Source: Akkermansia muciniphila (lineage in GTDB: Bacteria; Verrucomicrobiota; Kiritimatiellia; RFP12; JAAYNR01). From it: 43,232 bases of DNA. Location of the stretch: assembly GCA_945870025.1 (NCBI GenBank), contig CAMBQN010000021.1, positions 1-43,232 of the forward strand, in the 5' to 3' direction. Below, piece after piece: positions 35,218 to 43,232 of the stretch. Each line of letters opens with the position of its first letter. Position 1 is the first letter of the stretch. The notes under the pieces are model-generated. The model saw only the letters and a list, made by a program, of their open reading frames with translations. It was not told where the DNA came from and did no database searches. The position numbers and the translations under genes are program-made.

Positions 35218-37647
35218 TCACGCCGCAGCCGTTTGTTGATAAAGATACTTCTGAAAACCGGCGAAGGCTTTTTTGATTTCTTCGGGCCGGCCGCCGAGGT
35301 CAGCGACGGCATCCGCGAGGGAGTTGTGGTATTTTAGCAGGAGCAGCGGCGTGAGCTTTTCCTGGTCCAGTTCTTCCACGCCGACCGTGATGTAATGCTG
35401 TAGGACGAAATCCAGAAAAACTTGCTGCTTGGTGTTGAAGCGGGTGTTGATGTGAACGCTTGCACGTGCAGCCCGGACTTCACGGGTGACCGGCGGCAAG
35501 GCGTAGGCCACGTGGGCAAGCACGTCGAAAAGATCGCTCTTTTCGGCGTCGATGATCTTCTGCATTTCGGATAGTTGGTCGTGGCCAAAACCTTTCTCGG
35601 TCAGCCCTTGCAGGAGTTTCTTGCGCGTGTCAGGGGCGCTCCAGATGGCCCGGAGTTCGGCCTCGTCTTTGAAGAAGTCCGGGAGCTTGCCGAAGAGCAG
35701 TTCCATGAACTGCTGAGCGGACATGGGCGTGCCGTCGGGGTGCCAGAAGCTTGTCATCATCATGTGCTGAATGGTGCGCTCCTTGCCGTCCGCCAGTTTT
35801 ACCTTCACCCTTTCCCGCTTTTTGCAAACGCATGGCCGCTGGCCGCATTTCGGACAAATGTCCGGCGGACAGACACACGGGGTCTGGCCGCAGACCGGGC
35901 ACGGTTGCGGTAGCGGCTTTTCGCACGCGCACGGCTGGCACCCGCACTGCGGGCAAAGTTCTGGTTCGAGGGGTTCGCCGTCCCATTCCGGATCGCTGAA
36001 ATGCTGGCACGCCTTCACGAAGTCGTAGATCGTAAAGTAGTCCTTACCGTCGTAAAGCCGCGTGCCGCGCCCGATGATCTGCTTGAACTCGATGATCCGT
36101 TTGATGGGCCGCATCAGCACAATATTACGGATATTGCGGGCGTCCACGCCCGTGGAGAGTTTCTGCGAGGTCGTGAGGATCGTGGGGATCGTCTTCTCGT
36201 TGTCCTGAAAATCGCGCAAGTGTTGTTCGCCCAGTTCGCCATCGTAAGCCGTGACACGATGGCAGTAGTTCGGGTCCTTGCTGGTCTTCATCTGATTGAT
36301 CAGGTCGCGCACGGCCAGCGCGTGAATTTGACTCGCACAAAAGACGAGGGTCTTTTCCTTTTGGTCAATCAGCGCCATGAAGATTTCAATCCGCTTCTTC
36401 TCTCGTTCCTTGATCTCGATGATGCGGTTGAAGTCTTCCTCGTCGTAAAGCTTGCCCTCTTCGATGCTTCCTTCCATGACGCAATCGTCGGGCGTGTAGA
36501 CGTACTCGTCAAGCGTGGTCTGGATTTGCCTCACCTTGAATGGCGTCAGGAAGCCGTCGTTGAGGCCGTCTTTGAGGGAGTAGATGTAGACCGGGTCGCC
36601 GAAGTAGCGGTAGGTGTCCACGTTCTCATCGCGCTTCGGCGTGGCGGTCATGCCCATCTGCACCGCTGGCGCGAAGTAGTCCAGAATGCCGCGCCAGTTG
36701 CTCTCGTCGTTCGCGCCGCCGCGATGACACTCGTCGATGATGATGAAGTCGAAGAAATCGGGTGGGTAGGCGGTGTAGACCGCCGGGGAAAGGACCGGTT
36801 TGACCGGATTGACGGTGTTGACGGATGCGGCGGCATCCGAGGGCGAAACCATGAACGTCTGGAAGATGGTGAAGAACAGGCTGCCGTTCTTGGGCACTTT
36901 GCCCTTCTTGCGGATGTCGCCCGGCTCGATCCGCACCAGCGCGTCCTCGGGGAAGGCGGAGAAGGCATTGTACGCCTGATTCGCCAGGATGTTCCGGTCT
37001 GCGAGGAAGAGGATGCGGGGGCGGCGCGTTGGCTGGCCGCTCAAGTTCCAGCGGGCGTGAAAAAGTTTCCACGCGATCTGGAAAGCGATGAACGTCTTGC
37101 CAGTTCCCGTGGCCAGCGTCAGCAGGATACGGGACTTGTTCTCCGCAATGGCCTCCATCACCCGCTCGATGGCGATGTCCTGATAGTACCGGGTCGGATG
37201 CGAACCGCCCTTGTCTTCATACGGGACGGCGGCGAAGCGGTCACGCCAAGCGTTCTCTTCGGCAAAGGTCATCTGCCAGAGTTCGTCCGGGGTCGGATAG
37301 CGGGCGATCTCGCCTTCCCTGCCAGTCTGCATGTCCACGGCATAGATGCCTTTGCCGTTGGTGGCGTAGGCGAAGCGGACGGCGAGTTTGCCAGCATAGT
37401 TCTTCGACTGCCCCACGCCTTCAGTCAGTTCTTCTTCCCACGCCTTGGCTTCGTCCACGGCCAGCTTGCGGTTGCGGTATTCCAGCACGTAATCGGCGAT
37501 CAGCGGCTTCCCGCGCCGACCACGGCCTTCGATGCGGCCCGGCGTGATCGGGTATTCCCGCCGGATCCGGCTGCCTTCGACCACGCCCCAGCCAGCCGCC
37601 TGCAGCGCGGGGTCGATGTGCTCGGCTCTGGTTTCGGCTTCGTTCAT
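35218..37647 (-). CDS. hsdR: Type I restriction enzyme, R subunit (EcoEI-like)
   Basis: An 809-residue DNA-translocating nuclease subunit. The N-terminal nuclease has the D...E-x-K pattern (I-A-D-Y...V-D-E-A-K-A, about 51-68). The motor has Walker A T-G-T-G-K-T near 180, D-E-C-H-R-G-G, T-A-T-P-K-R and Q-I-I-G-R-G-T-R-L. About residues 560-610 form a Cys-rich insert with three C-P-x-C-G-x2-P-C-x-C units, then the EcoEI-type C-terminal domain (H-M-M-M-T-S-F-W-H-P-D-G...). ATG overlaps the rhuM stop (ATGA). Last gene of the operon. Confidence 0.95.
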   Translation of the reverse strand: MNEAETRAEHIDPALQAAGWGVVEGSRIRREYPITPGRIEGRGRRGKPLIADYVLEYRNRKLAVDEAKAWEEELTEGVGQSKNYAGKLAVRFAYATNGKGIYAVDMQTGREGEIARYPTPDELWQMTFAEENAWRDRFAAVPYEDKGGSHPTRYYQDIAIERVMEAIAENKSRILLTLATGTGKTFIAFQIAWKLFHARWNLSGQPTRRPRILFLADRNILANQAYNAFSAFPEDALVRIEPGDIRKKGKVPKNGSLFFTIFQTFMVSPSDAAASVNTVNPVKPVLSPAVYTAYPPDFFDFIIIDECHRGGANDESNWRGILDYFAPAVQMGMTATPKRDENVDTYRYFGDPVYIYSLKDGLNDGFLTPFKVRQIQTTLDEYVYTPDDCVMEGSIEEGKLYDEEDFNRIIEIKEREKKRIEIFMALIDQKEKTLVFCASQIHALAVRDLINQMKTSKDPNYCHRVTAYDGELGEQHLRDFQDNEKTIPTILTTSQKLSTGVDARNIRNIVLMRPIKRIIEFKQIIGRGTRLYDGKDYFTIYDFVKACQHFSDPEWDGEPLEPELCPQCGCQPCACEKPLPQPCPVCGQTPCVCPPDICPKCGQRPCVCKKRERVKVKLADGKERTIQHMMMTSFWHPDGTPMSAQQFMELLFGKLPDFFKDEAELRAIWSAPDTRKKLLQGLTEKGFGHDQLSEMQKIIDAEKSDLFDVLAHVAYALPPVTREVRAARASVHINTRFNTKQQVFLDFVLQHYITVGVEELDQEKLTPLLLLKYHNSLADAVADLGGRPEEIKKAFAGFQKYLYQQTAAA

Positions 37648-38684
37648 GGTTGCTCCGTACCGCCTTCCAGAGCTTTCTTGATGTGCCGGTCAAAGTCGGA
37701 CTCAAACAGACGATCCTGCACGATCCGGTATTTCTCAAACTCACTTTCCGCAAACGCCTTTGCCACCGCCTGGCTCACCTTGCCGGGATGGGCGAGGATG
37801 TCCCGCTCGTTGAATTGGAGGAAGGCATTCAGTTTGGTCGCCCAATCTTTCATTGTCATGGGGATGCTGCGCTCGGCCTGATCCTCGGCGTAGTCGAGAT
37901 ACATCGTCACGAAGCGATCCAGCGACTTCAGTTCCTTCTCGGTGAGATAGTTTTTTGCCACGACGACATCCGGCTTCAGGATTTTCCCGTGCGGCGCGTT
38001 CTTCCACGTCGTCAGGCCCATCTTCTCTTTGTTGCTGTCCGCCCGCTCCACGACCAACTCGGCGGCGGTGCGTCCATGAATGGCAAAATGCAGCTTGTTC
38101 TGCACCGTGGCGAAAAACGCCTGCGTGGTCTCCGCCTCCGCGCTGTAATCCATCGCCGTGGCATAGATATCCGTGATCTTCTGGTAAAATCTCCGCTCGC
38201 TGGCACGGATTTCGCGGATCTCCGCCAGCAGGTTGTCGAAATACGCCTTGCTGAAAAACGCGCCATTCTTTAGACGCTCCTTGTCGAGCACGTAGCCGCG
38301 GATGGCGTAATCCCGCAAGACGCCGGTGGCCCATTGCCGAAACTGGATAGCGCGGACCGAGTTCACGCGAAAACCCACGGCGATGATGGCGTCGAGGTTG
38401 TAGTGCTCCACCTCGCGGGCGACGTCCCTTTTCCCTTCCACGTGAACTATCCGGAATTTCCGGACAGTTGCCTCCCGTTGTTGCTCGCCGCCCTCGTAAA
38501 TATTGCCGAGGTGTTCATTGATGGTCCTCACATCCACCTCAAACAGCGCCGCCATGAGTTTCTGGGTCAGCCAGACCGTCTCGCCTTCCACACGGACCTC
38601 AATGCCATCCTCGCCCGCCTGCCGGGTGAAGATCAGGAACTCGGCGGTGCTGTTCCGGATTTGGAGTTTCTTTTCCTGACTCAT
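37644..38684 (-). CDS. rhuM: RhuM-family protein
   Basis: A 346-residue protein of the virulence-protein RhuM family, which recurs inside type I restriction operons and islands. It contains V-W-L-T-Q-K-L-M-A-A-L-F, R-T-I-N-E-H-L, H-Y-N-L-D-A-I-I-A-V-G-F-R-V-N-S and R-Q-W-A-T; the first part looks like a winged-helix or KilA/Bro-type DNA-binding region. Biochemical role unknown; possibly defence or regulation. It starts 11 bases after hsdS and overlaps hsdR by four. Confidence 0.9.
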   Translation of the reverse strand: MSQEKKLQIRNSTAEFLIFTRQAGEDGIEVRVEGETVWLTQKLMAALFEVDVRTINEHLGNIYEGGEQQREATVRKFRIVHVEGKRDVAREVEHYNLDAIIAVGFRVNSVRAIQFRQWATGVLRDYAIRGYVLDKERLKNGAFFSKAYFDNLLAEIREIRASERRFYQKITDIYATAMDYSAEAETTQAFFATVQNKLHFAIHGRTAAELVVERADSNKEKMGLTTWKNAPHGKILKPDVVVAKNYLTEKELKSLDRFVTMYLDYAEDQAERSIPMTMKDWATKLNAFLQFNERDILAHPGKVSQAVAKAFAESEFEKYRIVQDRLFESDFDRHIKKALEGGTEQP

Positions 38685-38695
38685 GGGGCGATCTC

Positions 38696-39895
38696 CTAGA
38701 GTGCTCCGGTGAAGGCTTGGTGCAGCAGCGATTTCTTCAACGCATCCAGCGCGGCGTGCTTGCGGGAGTAGATGGCGGCGAGGCGTTGGGTTTCGGCCGA
38801 TAAGGCGTCGAACGTCTCCACGGCTCGGCGGAGTTCTGGTAAGGGCGGCACTGGAATCGGGAACCGCGCAAGGACTTCGCCGGTGAAATGTTGAATGCCC
38901 GTTCCGCTGAAGTACTGCTTCAGTTGTCCGCTGGAATCCTGAACGCTCAGGTAATAGACGAACCACTTGTTCAGCTCTGGCTCGTGAAACCGCACGCGAT
39001 GAAGAGCTTTCTGGAAATAGATTGGATAATCCTCGTTCCAAATAGCAGCGCGTCCGGGATAGCCGCCTTCGCAAATCAGGACGTCACCTTTGATCGCGGT
39101 GTATTTTTCCGACTCGGTTGGGAGGAACGGCATTTCAAGAAGATCAGACAAATCGAATGTGAACCAGCGGACGTTGATGTTTCGCAGGTAGGGCTGCAGT
39201 TCTCCCTTGTTCTTCGCCTTGTCCAACATCTTGCCGAGAGAATGTTTCGCAATCTCAGAAACGTGCTTCTCCACCCACCCCGGCCCTCTCTGGTTGAAGA
39301 CGGATTGGAGGTGGCTTTCGAAGAGGGCGCGGGCGTTTTGGAGGTTCTTTTCGGCGTTGGCTTTGGCGGTGGCGAGGCCCTCAAACGTTTCGTCCAGCAG
39401 GCCGACGATCCGCTGCTGTTCGGGGAGAGGGGGGACGGGAATCGGAGTCAGGCCAAGGTTGCTCCTGCTAATCCGGTTGCGCGTCGTGCCAGTGCATTCC
39501 TTGGCGACCGTGGTTAGGTAATCGTCGGACTGCGAGAAGAGGTTAAAGAATGTCGGAAGAAGATGCTTCGGGTTGAAGCGAAGGATTGTGCAATCGACTG
39601 CGGTAATCATCCGCTCGCCGGTGTCTGGCAAAATGCAACTTCGCCCTACCGGGTCAGGCAGGCGCGAGACGAGGCAGTCACCATCGACGATTTCGGTGCA
39701 GCGCAGTCGCTTGAATGTCGCTTCCGAAATGTAGCGGGCTTTCTCGGCGCGGTCTTTGAAGACGCCTTCGCCGACGTTGCCGGTTTGGATGAGGCGGATG
39801 CCTTCGGACGATTGGTCTTTGCTTTCGATCCAGTCGCCGTCAGCGAAAACTTCGCAGACTTCGCCCAGCGTCTTTGTCTGCCAACCCTTTTTCAT
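38696..39895 (-). CDS. hsdS: Type I restriction-modification specificity subunit
   Basis: A 399-residue subunit that recognises the two halves of the target site. Two target-recognition domains (about 1-150 and 205-345) each end in the conserved spacer helix start, P-I-P-V-P-P-L-P-E-Q-Q-R-I-V and P-I-P-V-P-P-L-P-E-L-R-R-A-V. The helices set the spacer length in the recognition sequence. ATG overlaps the yhcG stop (ATGA). Confidence 0.95.
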   Translation of the reverse strand: MKKGWQTKTLGEVCEVFADGDWIESKDQSSEGIRLIQTGNVGEGVFKDRAEKARYISEATFKRLRCTEIVDGDCLVSRLPDPVGRSCILPDTGERMITAVDCTILRFNPKHLLPTFFNLFSQSDDYLTTVAKECTGTTRNRISRSNLGLTPIPVPPLPEQQRIVGLLDETFEGLATAKANAEKNLQNARALFESHLQSVFNQRGPGWVEKHVSEIAKHSLGKMLDKAKNKGELQPYLRNINVRWFTFDLSDLLEMPFLPTESEKYTAIKGDVLICEGGYPGRAAIWNEDYPIYFQKALHRVRFHEPELNKWFVYYLSVQDSSGQLKQYFSGTGIQHFTGEVLARFPIPVPPLPELRRAVETFDALSAETQRLAAIYSRKHAALDALKKSLLHQAFTGAL

Positions 39896-40959
39896 CCCGC
39901 CCCCTCCGCCCGGTCATCGGCGGCCTTTTGGGCGCTCTCGGCGGCCCACAGGCGCAGGCGTTCGGCAATGGCTTCGGGGCTGGGGAGCTGGTCGCGGTAG
40001 GTTGCGGGCAGTTGGGGGACGACCGTGTAGGTGGCGACGCCGATGGGGCGGCCTGCGGTACGGAGGGCATATTCGACGACGGTCTTGTTTTTGTCGCGGC
40101 AGATGATAATGCCGATGGGCGGGTTTTCGTCGTCCATGCGCTCCTGCGTGTCGAGAGCTTCGAGGTAGAACTCCATCTTGCCCTTGTGTTCCGGCTCGAA
40201 ACTGCCGATCTTCAGTTCGATCGCCACCAGACAGCGCAGGCGGCGGTGGAACAGCAGGAGGTCGATAAAGTATTCCTGGTCGCCGACCTCCAGACGGTGC
40301 TGGTTGCCGACAAAGGTGAAGGCGCCGCCCATCTCGGCGAGGAAACGGCGGATGTTGTTAACCAGGGACCGCTCCAATTCGCGCTCGGAGTGCTCCTCGG
40401 CCAAGTCGAGAAAATCGAAGGTGTAGTGATCTTTGACCGCCAGCACCGCCTGCGCCTTGATCTCCGCAGGCAGGGTCGCATCGAAGTTCGTCTGGTTGAG
40501 CAGGTATTTCTCGTAGCTCTTGTTGTCGATCTGGTGCTGGAGCACGGCCTTCGTCCAGCCGAAGCGCGCAGTGGCGCGGAGGTAGAACTCTCTTTCCAGC
40601 AAGTCTTTACAGCGGGACATGACGACCAGATTCTTGGCCCAACTGATTTCTCCAACCAGTGGTTGGAGTTTTGGTTGGTCCTGATACTCAGCGTAGAACT
40701 GGCGCATGAGCCAGAGATTGGTGGCGGAAAACCCGTTCCGACCGGGGAACTCCGCTTGCAGGTCGTCCGCGAGCGTTTGCACCACTGCCTTGCCCCAGCC
40801 GAGGGAATCCTGCTTGCGGTGGATGGACTCGCCCAAGTCCCAGTAGAGCGACAGAAGCTCCTTGTTCGCCGCCCGCAACGCCTGGTATTGCGCCTGCCGG
40901 ATGCGGGTCTTGACCGCCACCAGAAAGTCGCCGTAGTCTTTGGCCGGCAGTTCGCTCAT
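39892..40959 (-). CDS. yhcG: YhcG/DUF1016-family PD-(D/E)xK nuclease-like protein
   Basis: A 355-residue protein. The N-terminal DUF1016 helical domain (W-D-L-G-E-S-I, S-A-T-N-L-W-L-M-R-Q-F-Y-A-E-Y) is followed by a nuclease-fold domain with F-I-D-L-L-L-F-H and V-A-I-E-L-K-I-G (D...E-x-K) near 235-255. Family members are implicated in DNA defence or repair but have no proven reaction that I can name. Overlaps of four bases on both sides tie it to hsdM and hsdS. Confidence 0.92.
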   Translation of the reverse strand: MSELPAKDYGDFLVAVKTRIRQAQYQALRAANKELLSLYWDLGESIHRKQDSLGWGKAVVQTLADDLQAEFPGRNGFSATNLWLMRQFYAEYQDQPKLQPLVGEISWAKNLVVMSRCKDLLEREFYLRATARFGWTKAVLQHQIDNKSYEKYLLNQTNFDATLPAEIKAQAVLAVKDHYTFDFLDLAEEHSERELERSLVNNIRRFLAEMGGAFTFVGNQHRLEVGDQEYFIDLLLFHRRLRCLVAIELKIGSFEPEHKGKMEFYLEALDTQERMDDENPPIGIIICRDKNKTVVEYALRTAGRPIGVATYTVVPQLPATYRDQLPSPEAIAERLRLWAAESAQKAADDRAEGAG

Positions 40960-42422
40960 AGCAACCCTCTGATGTTCGCCAGCACCTCGGCGCTCTCGGC
41001 GTCCAGCGCGGCGATTTCGTCCATGATTTCCTGCGGGCTGCGGTGCGCGATTTCCTCGCCGCCGTTGGGGTTCTTCACGGAGAGGTCGAAGGTCGCCTGA
41101 TCAATTGTTGCCGCGTCGACGCTCCAGCTTTTGGGCGAGTCGGCTTTGGTCTTCTGCAGCGCGATAAACTCGGCGAGGTCGGCGTCGTTGAGCGGGTTGG
41201 TCTTGCCCATGTTGCGGCCGGGGTCGAGTTGGTAGAACCAGACTTTGCGCGTCTTCGTGCCTTTCTCAAAGAAGAGCACGACGGTTTTGACGCCGGCGCC
41301 GAGGAACGTGCCGCCGGGGCAGTCGAGCACGGTGTGGAGGTTGCATTCTTCGAGGAGTTTCTGGCGCAGGCTGACGGAGGCGTTGTCGGTGTTGGAAAGA
41401 AAGGTGTTTTTGATGACGATGCCAGCGCGGCCGCCAGCCTTGAGGATTTTGATGAAGTGCTGGAGGAAGAGGAATGCGGTCTCGCCGGTGCGGATGGGGA
41501 AGTTTTGCTGCACCTCCTTGCGCTCCTTGCCGCCGAAGGGCGGATTGGCGACGATGATGTCGAAGCGGTCCTTTTCCTGCACGTCGGCGAGGTTCTCGGC
41601 GAGCGTGTTGGTGTGGATGATGTTGGGCGCCTCGATGCCGTGCAGGATCATGTTCATGATCGCGATGACGTAGGCGAGGGATTTCTTTTCCTTCCCGTAG
41701 AAGGTGCGCTCTTGCAGGGTGCGGTCCTGGGCGGTGGTGCGCTTGGGGTTCTGGGCGCGGAGGTAATCGAAGGATTCGCAGAGGAAGCCGGCCGAGCCGA
41801 CAGCGGGGTCGCAGAGGGTCTCGCCGAGTTTTGGGGCGGTGACGGCGACGATGGCGCGAATGAGCGGGCGCGGGGTGTAATACTCGCCGCCGTTGCGGCC
41901 GGCGTTGCCCATGTTTTTGATCTTGGCTTCGTAGAGGTGCGAGAGCTCGTGCTTCTCGGTCTGGGACTGGAAGCGGAGTTCGTCAATGTGATCGATGATC
42001 TCGCGGAGGTTGTAGCCGCTCTGGATGCGGTTCTTGATCTCGCCGAAGATCTCGCCGATCTTGTATTCGATGGTGTTCGGGCCGGTGGCTTTGGCCTTGA
42101 ACCCGTGCAGGTAGGGAAAGAGTTTGCCGTTGACGAACTGGATGAGGTCGTCGCCGGAGAGGGCGGTGTTGTGGTCGATCTGGCCGTCTTTGCCCCCGCC
42201 GACGCGGGGGGCGGCCCACGTGGCCCAGCGGTAGGGTGCGTCGAGGATGTGGGTATAGGCCTTGCCGTTCAGGGCGGCTTCGGTGGCCTTGTCGGTCTCC
42301 AGAGCGTCGAGGTACTTCAGGAACAGCAACCAAGAGGTCTGCTCGGTGTAGTCGAGTTCGCTGGTGCAACCCGCGTCTTTCCAGAGGACGTCGTCGATGT
42401 TTTTGAAGGCTTGTTCAAACAT
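40956..42422 (-). CDS. hsdM: Type I modification methyltransferase subunit
   Basis: A 488-residue N6-adenine methyltransferase subunit. N-terminal helical HsdM domain, then the SAM motif D-P-A-V-G-S-A-G-F-L near 210 and the catalytic N-P-P-F near 297. ATG 42422 follows AAAAGG; GTG 42428 is an alternative. It protects host DNA and with HsdS forms the methylase, with HsdR the nuclease. Confidence 0.95.
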   Translation of the reverse strand: MFEQAFKNIDDVLWKDAGCTSELDYTEQTSWLLFLKYLDALETDKATEAALNGKAYTHILDAPYRWATWAAPRVGGGKDGQIDHNTALSGDDLIQFVNGKLFPYLHGFKAKATGPNTIEYKIGEIFGEIKNRIQSGYNLREIIDHIDELRFQSQTEKHELSHLYEAKIKNMGNAGRNGGEYYTPRPLIRAIVAVTAPKLGETLCDPAVGSAGFLCESFDYLRAQNPKRTTAQDRTLQERTFYGKEKKSLAYVIAIMNMILHGIEAPNIIHTNTLAENLADVQEKDRFDIIVANPPFGGKERKEVQQNFPIRTGETAFLFLQHFIKILKAGGRAGIVIKNTFLSNTDNASVSLRQKLLEECNLHTVLDCPGGTFLGAGVKTVVLFFEKGTKTRKVWFYQLDPGRNMGKTNPLNDADLAEFIALQKTKADSPKSWSVDAATIDQATFDLSVKNPNGGEEIAHRSPQEIMDEIAALDAESAEVLANIRGLL

Positions 42423-42670
42423 GGGCACCTTTTGTCAGTTCGTCCTTGTCGTCATGCCTGCTTGTATCTATTCCGGGGTACGTTCAGGATGCGGGTTTCG
42501 ACGGACACGCGGACAGCGGAGAAGATAGCGCGATTGATGGCGCGTGGCAAGGCGGAAGTGGGGTCAGGAAGGGGAAAAGCTGAAATGCTGAAATGCTGAA
42601 AACTGAAAAACAGGGGCGGCGCGGTAATGGGAAAAGCTGAAAACTGAAAAGCTGAAATGGGACGCCGCGG
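42423..42670. repeat. Intergenic with GCTGAAA-type repeat tract
   Basis: At 42573-42608 and again at 42630-42659 the sequence is built from GCTGAAAT / ACTGAAAA units of seven to eight bases. The rest holds no gene. The tract separates hsdM from its candidate regulatory genes. Confidence 0.7.
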
Positions 42671-42739
42671 CTATTTTTTGGGGCGGGCGTCCCATTCGGT
42701 GTCGGTGAGGAGGCGGTCGCCGACGCGGTAGAGGTTCAT
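42671..42739 (-). CDS. 22-residue mini-gene coupled to the winged-helix gene
   Basis: ATG 42739 overlaps the stop of the upstream gene (ATGA) and GGAG lies about ten bases before it. It reads M-N-L-Y-R-V-G-D-R-L-L-T-D-T-E-W-D-A, then a short basic end and TAG. Function unknown; it could be a leader peptide or a small protein. The precise coupling argues for translation. Confidence 0.45.
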   Translation of the reverse strand: MNLYRVGDRLLTDTEWDARPKK

Positions 42740-43119
42740 AGTGTCCAATCTCCTGTTTCTCTAGTATGCCTCACAATTTTGCCGTAGTTTTTCGGCATCG
42801 CCATGATGAAGATGGCGGCCTTGCGGGAGGTGCCGCCGCCGGTCTCGCGTGTCATTACACCGGCCTGAAGCAACTGGCCCTGGGCGCGCATGATGGTGGT
42901 TTTGGAAAGGGTGGTTTCGGCGCTGATGTCGGAGAGGGATTGGGAGGTTCTAAAGCCGGGTTTGCAGAGGGCGTCGCGGAGCATGGCGCGCCAGACGATG
43001 ACGGCGGTGAAGTGCTTTTTGCGGATCAACGCGATCTCGGGCGCATCGGACCCGGGCGTCCAGCGTCCCGGAAGATATGTGAGTGGCATTACGGGGTTTC
43101 GATCAGTTTGTTGGTCCAT
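42736..43119 (-). CDS. Winged-helix DNA-binding protein upstream of hsdM
   Basis: A 127-residue protein with a helix-turn-helix (about 55-85: L-S-D-I-S-A-E-T-T-L-S-K-T-T-I-M-R-A) and a following wing-like T-R-E-T-G-G-G-T-S-R-K-A-A-I-F. This is the architecture of phage or plasmid replication/regulatory winged-helix domains. Specific family not identified. Promoter-proximal on the restriction island; it could regulate hsd expression. Confidence 0.65.
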   Translation of the reverse strand: MDQQTDRNPVMPLTYLPGRWTPGSDAPEIALIRKKHFTAVIVWRAMLRDALCKPGFRTSQSLSDISAETTLSKTTIMRAQGQLLQAGVMTRETGGGTSRKAAIFIMAMPKNYGKIVRHTRETGDWTL

Positions 43120-43148
43120 GGGTTCTCCTTTTGTTCCTGGTGCTCATG

Positions 43149-43178
43149 GTTATATCACGTTCCGATGGTTCGTGTCAA
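43149..43178 (-). promoter_or_regulatory. Strong promoter of the restriction island
   Basis: Minus strand TTGACA (43178-43173), 18 bases, TATAAC (43154-43149), near-consensus. Start about 43142, followed by AAAAGGAG before the ATG at 43119. Bases 43179-43232 hold nothing recognisable. Confidence 0.75.
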
Positions 43179-43232
43179 CAGGTAAGACGATTTATTTTGA
43201 CACGGAGGCGGCGACGGTGTTACAACTGACGC

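Noticed and set aside
36001..37881. Long open plus-strand frame opposite hsdR
   Set aside because: Antisense of the conserved helicase domain; no independent motif.
41043..42599. Long open plus-strand frame opposite hsdM
   Set aside because: Glu/Val/Gly-rich shadow of hsdM without domain character.

Overview
The window reads as a high-GC chromosome segment of a Gram-negative, probably anaerobic bacterium. An LpxC relative, a porin, a lipoprotein-type cell-wall amidase and periplasmic metal binding indicate an outer membrane. Pyrophosphate-type phosphofructokinase and a large ferredoxin/MinD/NifX gene cluster resembling the anaerobe-specific orange-protein (ORP) system of Desulfovibrio point to anaerobic life. 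Short periodic intergenic tracts (6-, 7- and 8-base periods) remind me of Verrucomicrobiota/Kiritimatiellota-type genomes; that placement is inference only.

Layout. 1-640: a transposase fragment at the left edge, a 77-base direct repeat and a small Cys-cluster protein. 908-2966: arsenic operon arsR-arsC-acr3 with its own promoter and operator. 3194-16822: core housekeeping genes (prfC, a guanine-deaminase-like gene, thrS-infC, a PPi-type phosphofructokinase, a thioesterase, argF-pyrB, purB, a PpiC protein, an amidase and a divergent LpxC homologue). thrS lacks its TGS domain and infC starts at AUC. 16926-19077: tRNA-Ser(CGA) followed by 11-base tandem repeats and a HEPN/MNT toxin-antitoxin pair, which looks like an eroded island.

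19078-29889 is the most interesting region. About fourteen minus-strand genes (27476 down to 19078), many overlapping by 4 bases, encode two small NifX-type proteins, a CGGC protein, Gly/Arg-rich and DUF5320 proteins, a PNPOx-fold protein, a small double-CxxC protein, DAHP synthase, two ferredoxin-MinD ATPases around a C_GCAxxG_C_C protein, an MBL-fold protein, an Mrp-NifX fusion and a thioesterase. Upstream lie a PAS-sigma54 activator, a DUF202 membrane protein and a DUF134 regulator. A near-consensus -24/-12 promoter precedes the first gene, so I read this as an expanded ORP-like metal-sulfur cofactor or scaffold system under sigma54 control.

29935-34401: metal (probably zinc) uptake, with a ZIP permease, an ABC permease, a ZnuA-like binding protein, a porin and a small His/Cys membrane protein; no ABC ATPase is present. 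34690-34985: an internally deleted phage terminase large-subunit pseudogene. 35218-43178: a type I restriction-modification island, hsdM-yhcG-hsdS-rhuM-hsdR, preceded by a winged-helix protein with an ATGA-coupled 22-residue mini-gene and a strong promoter.
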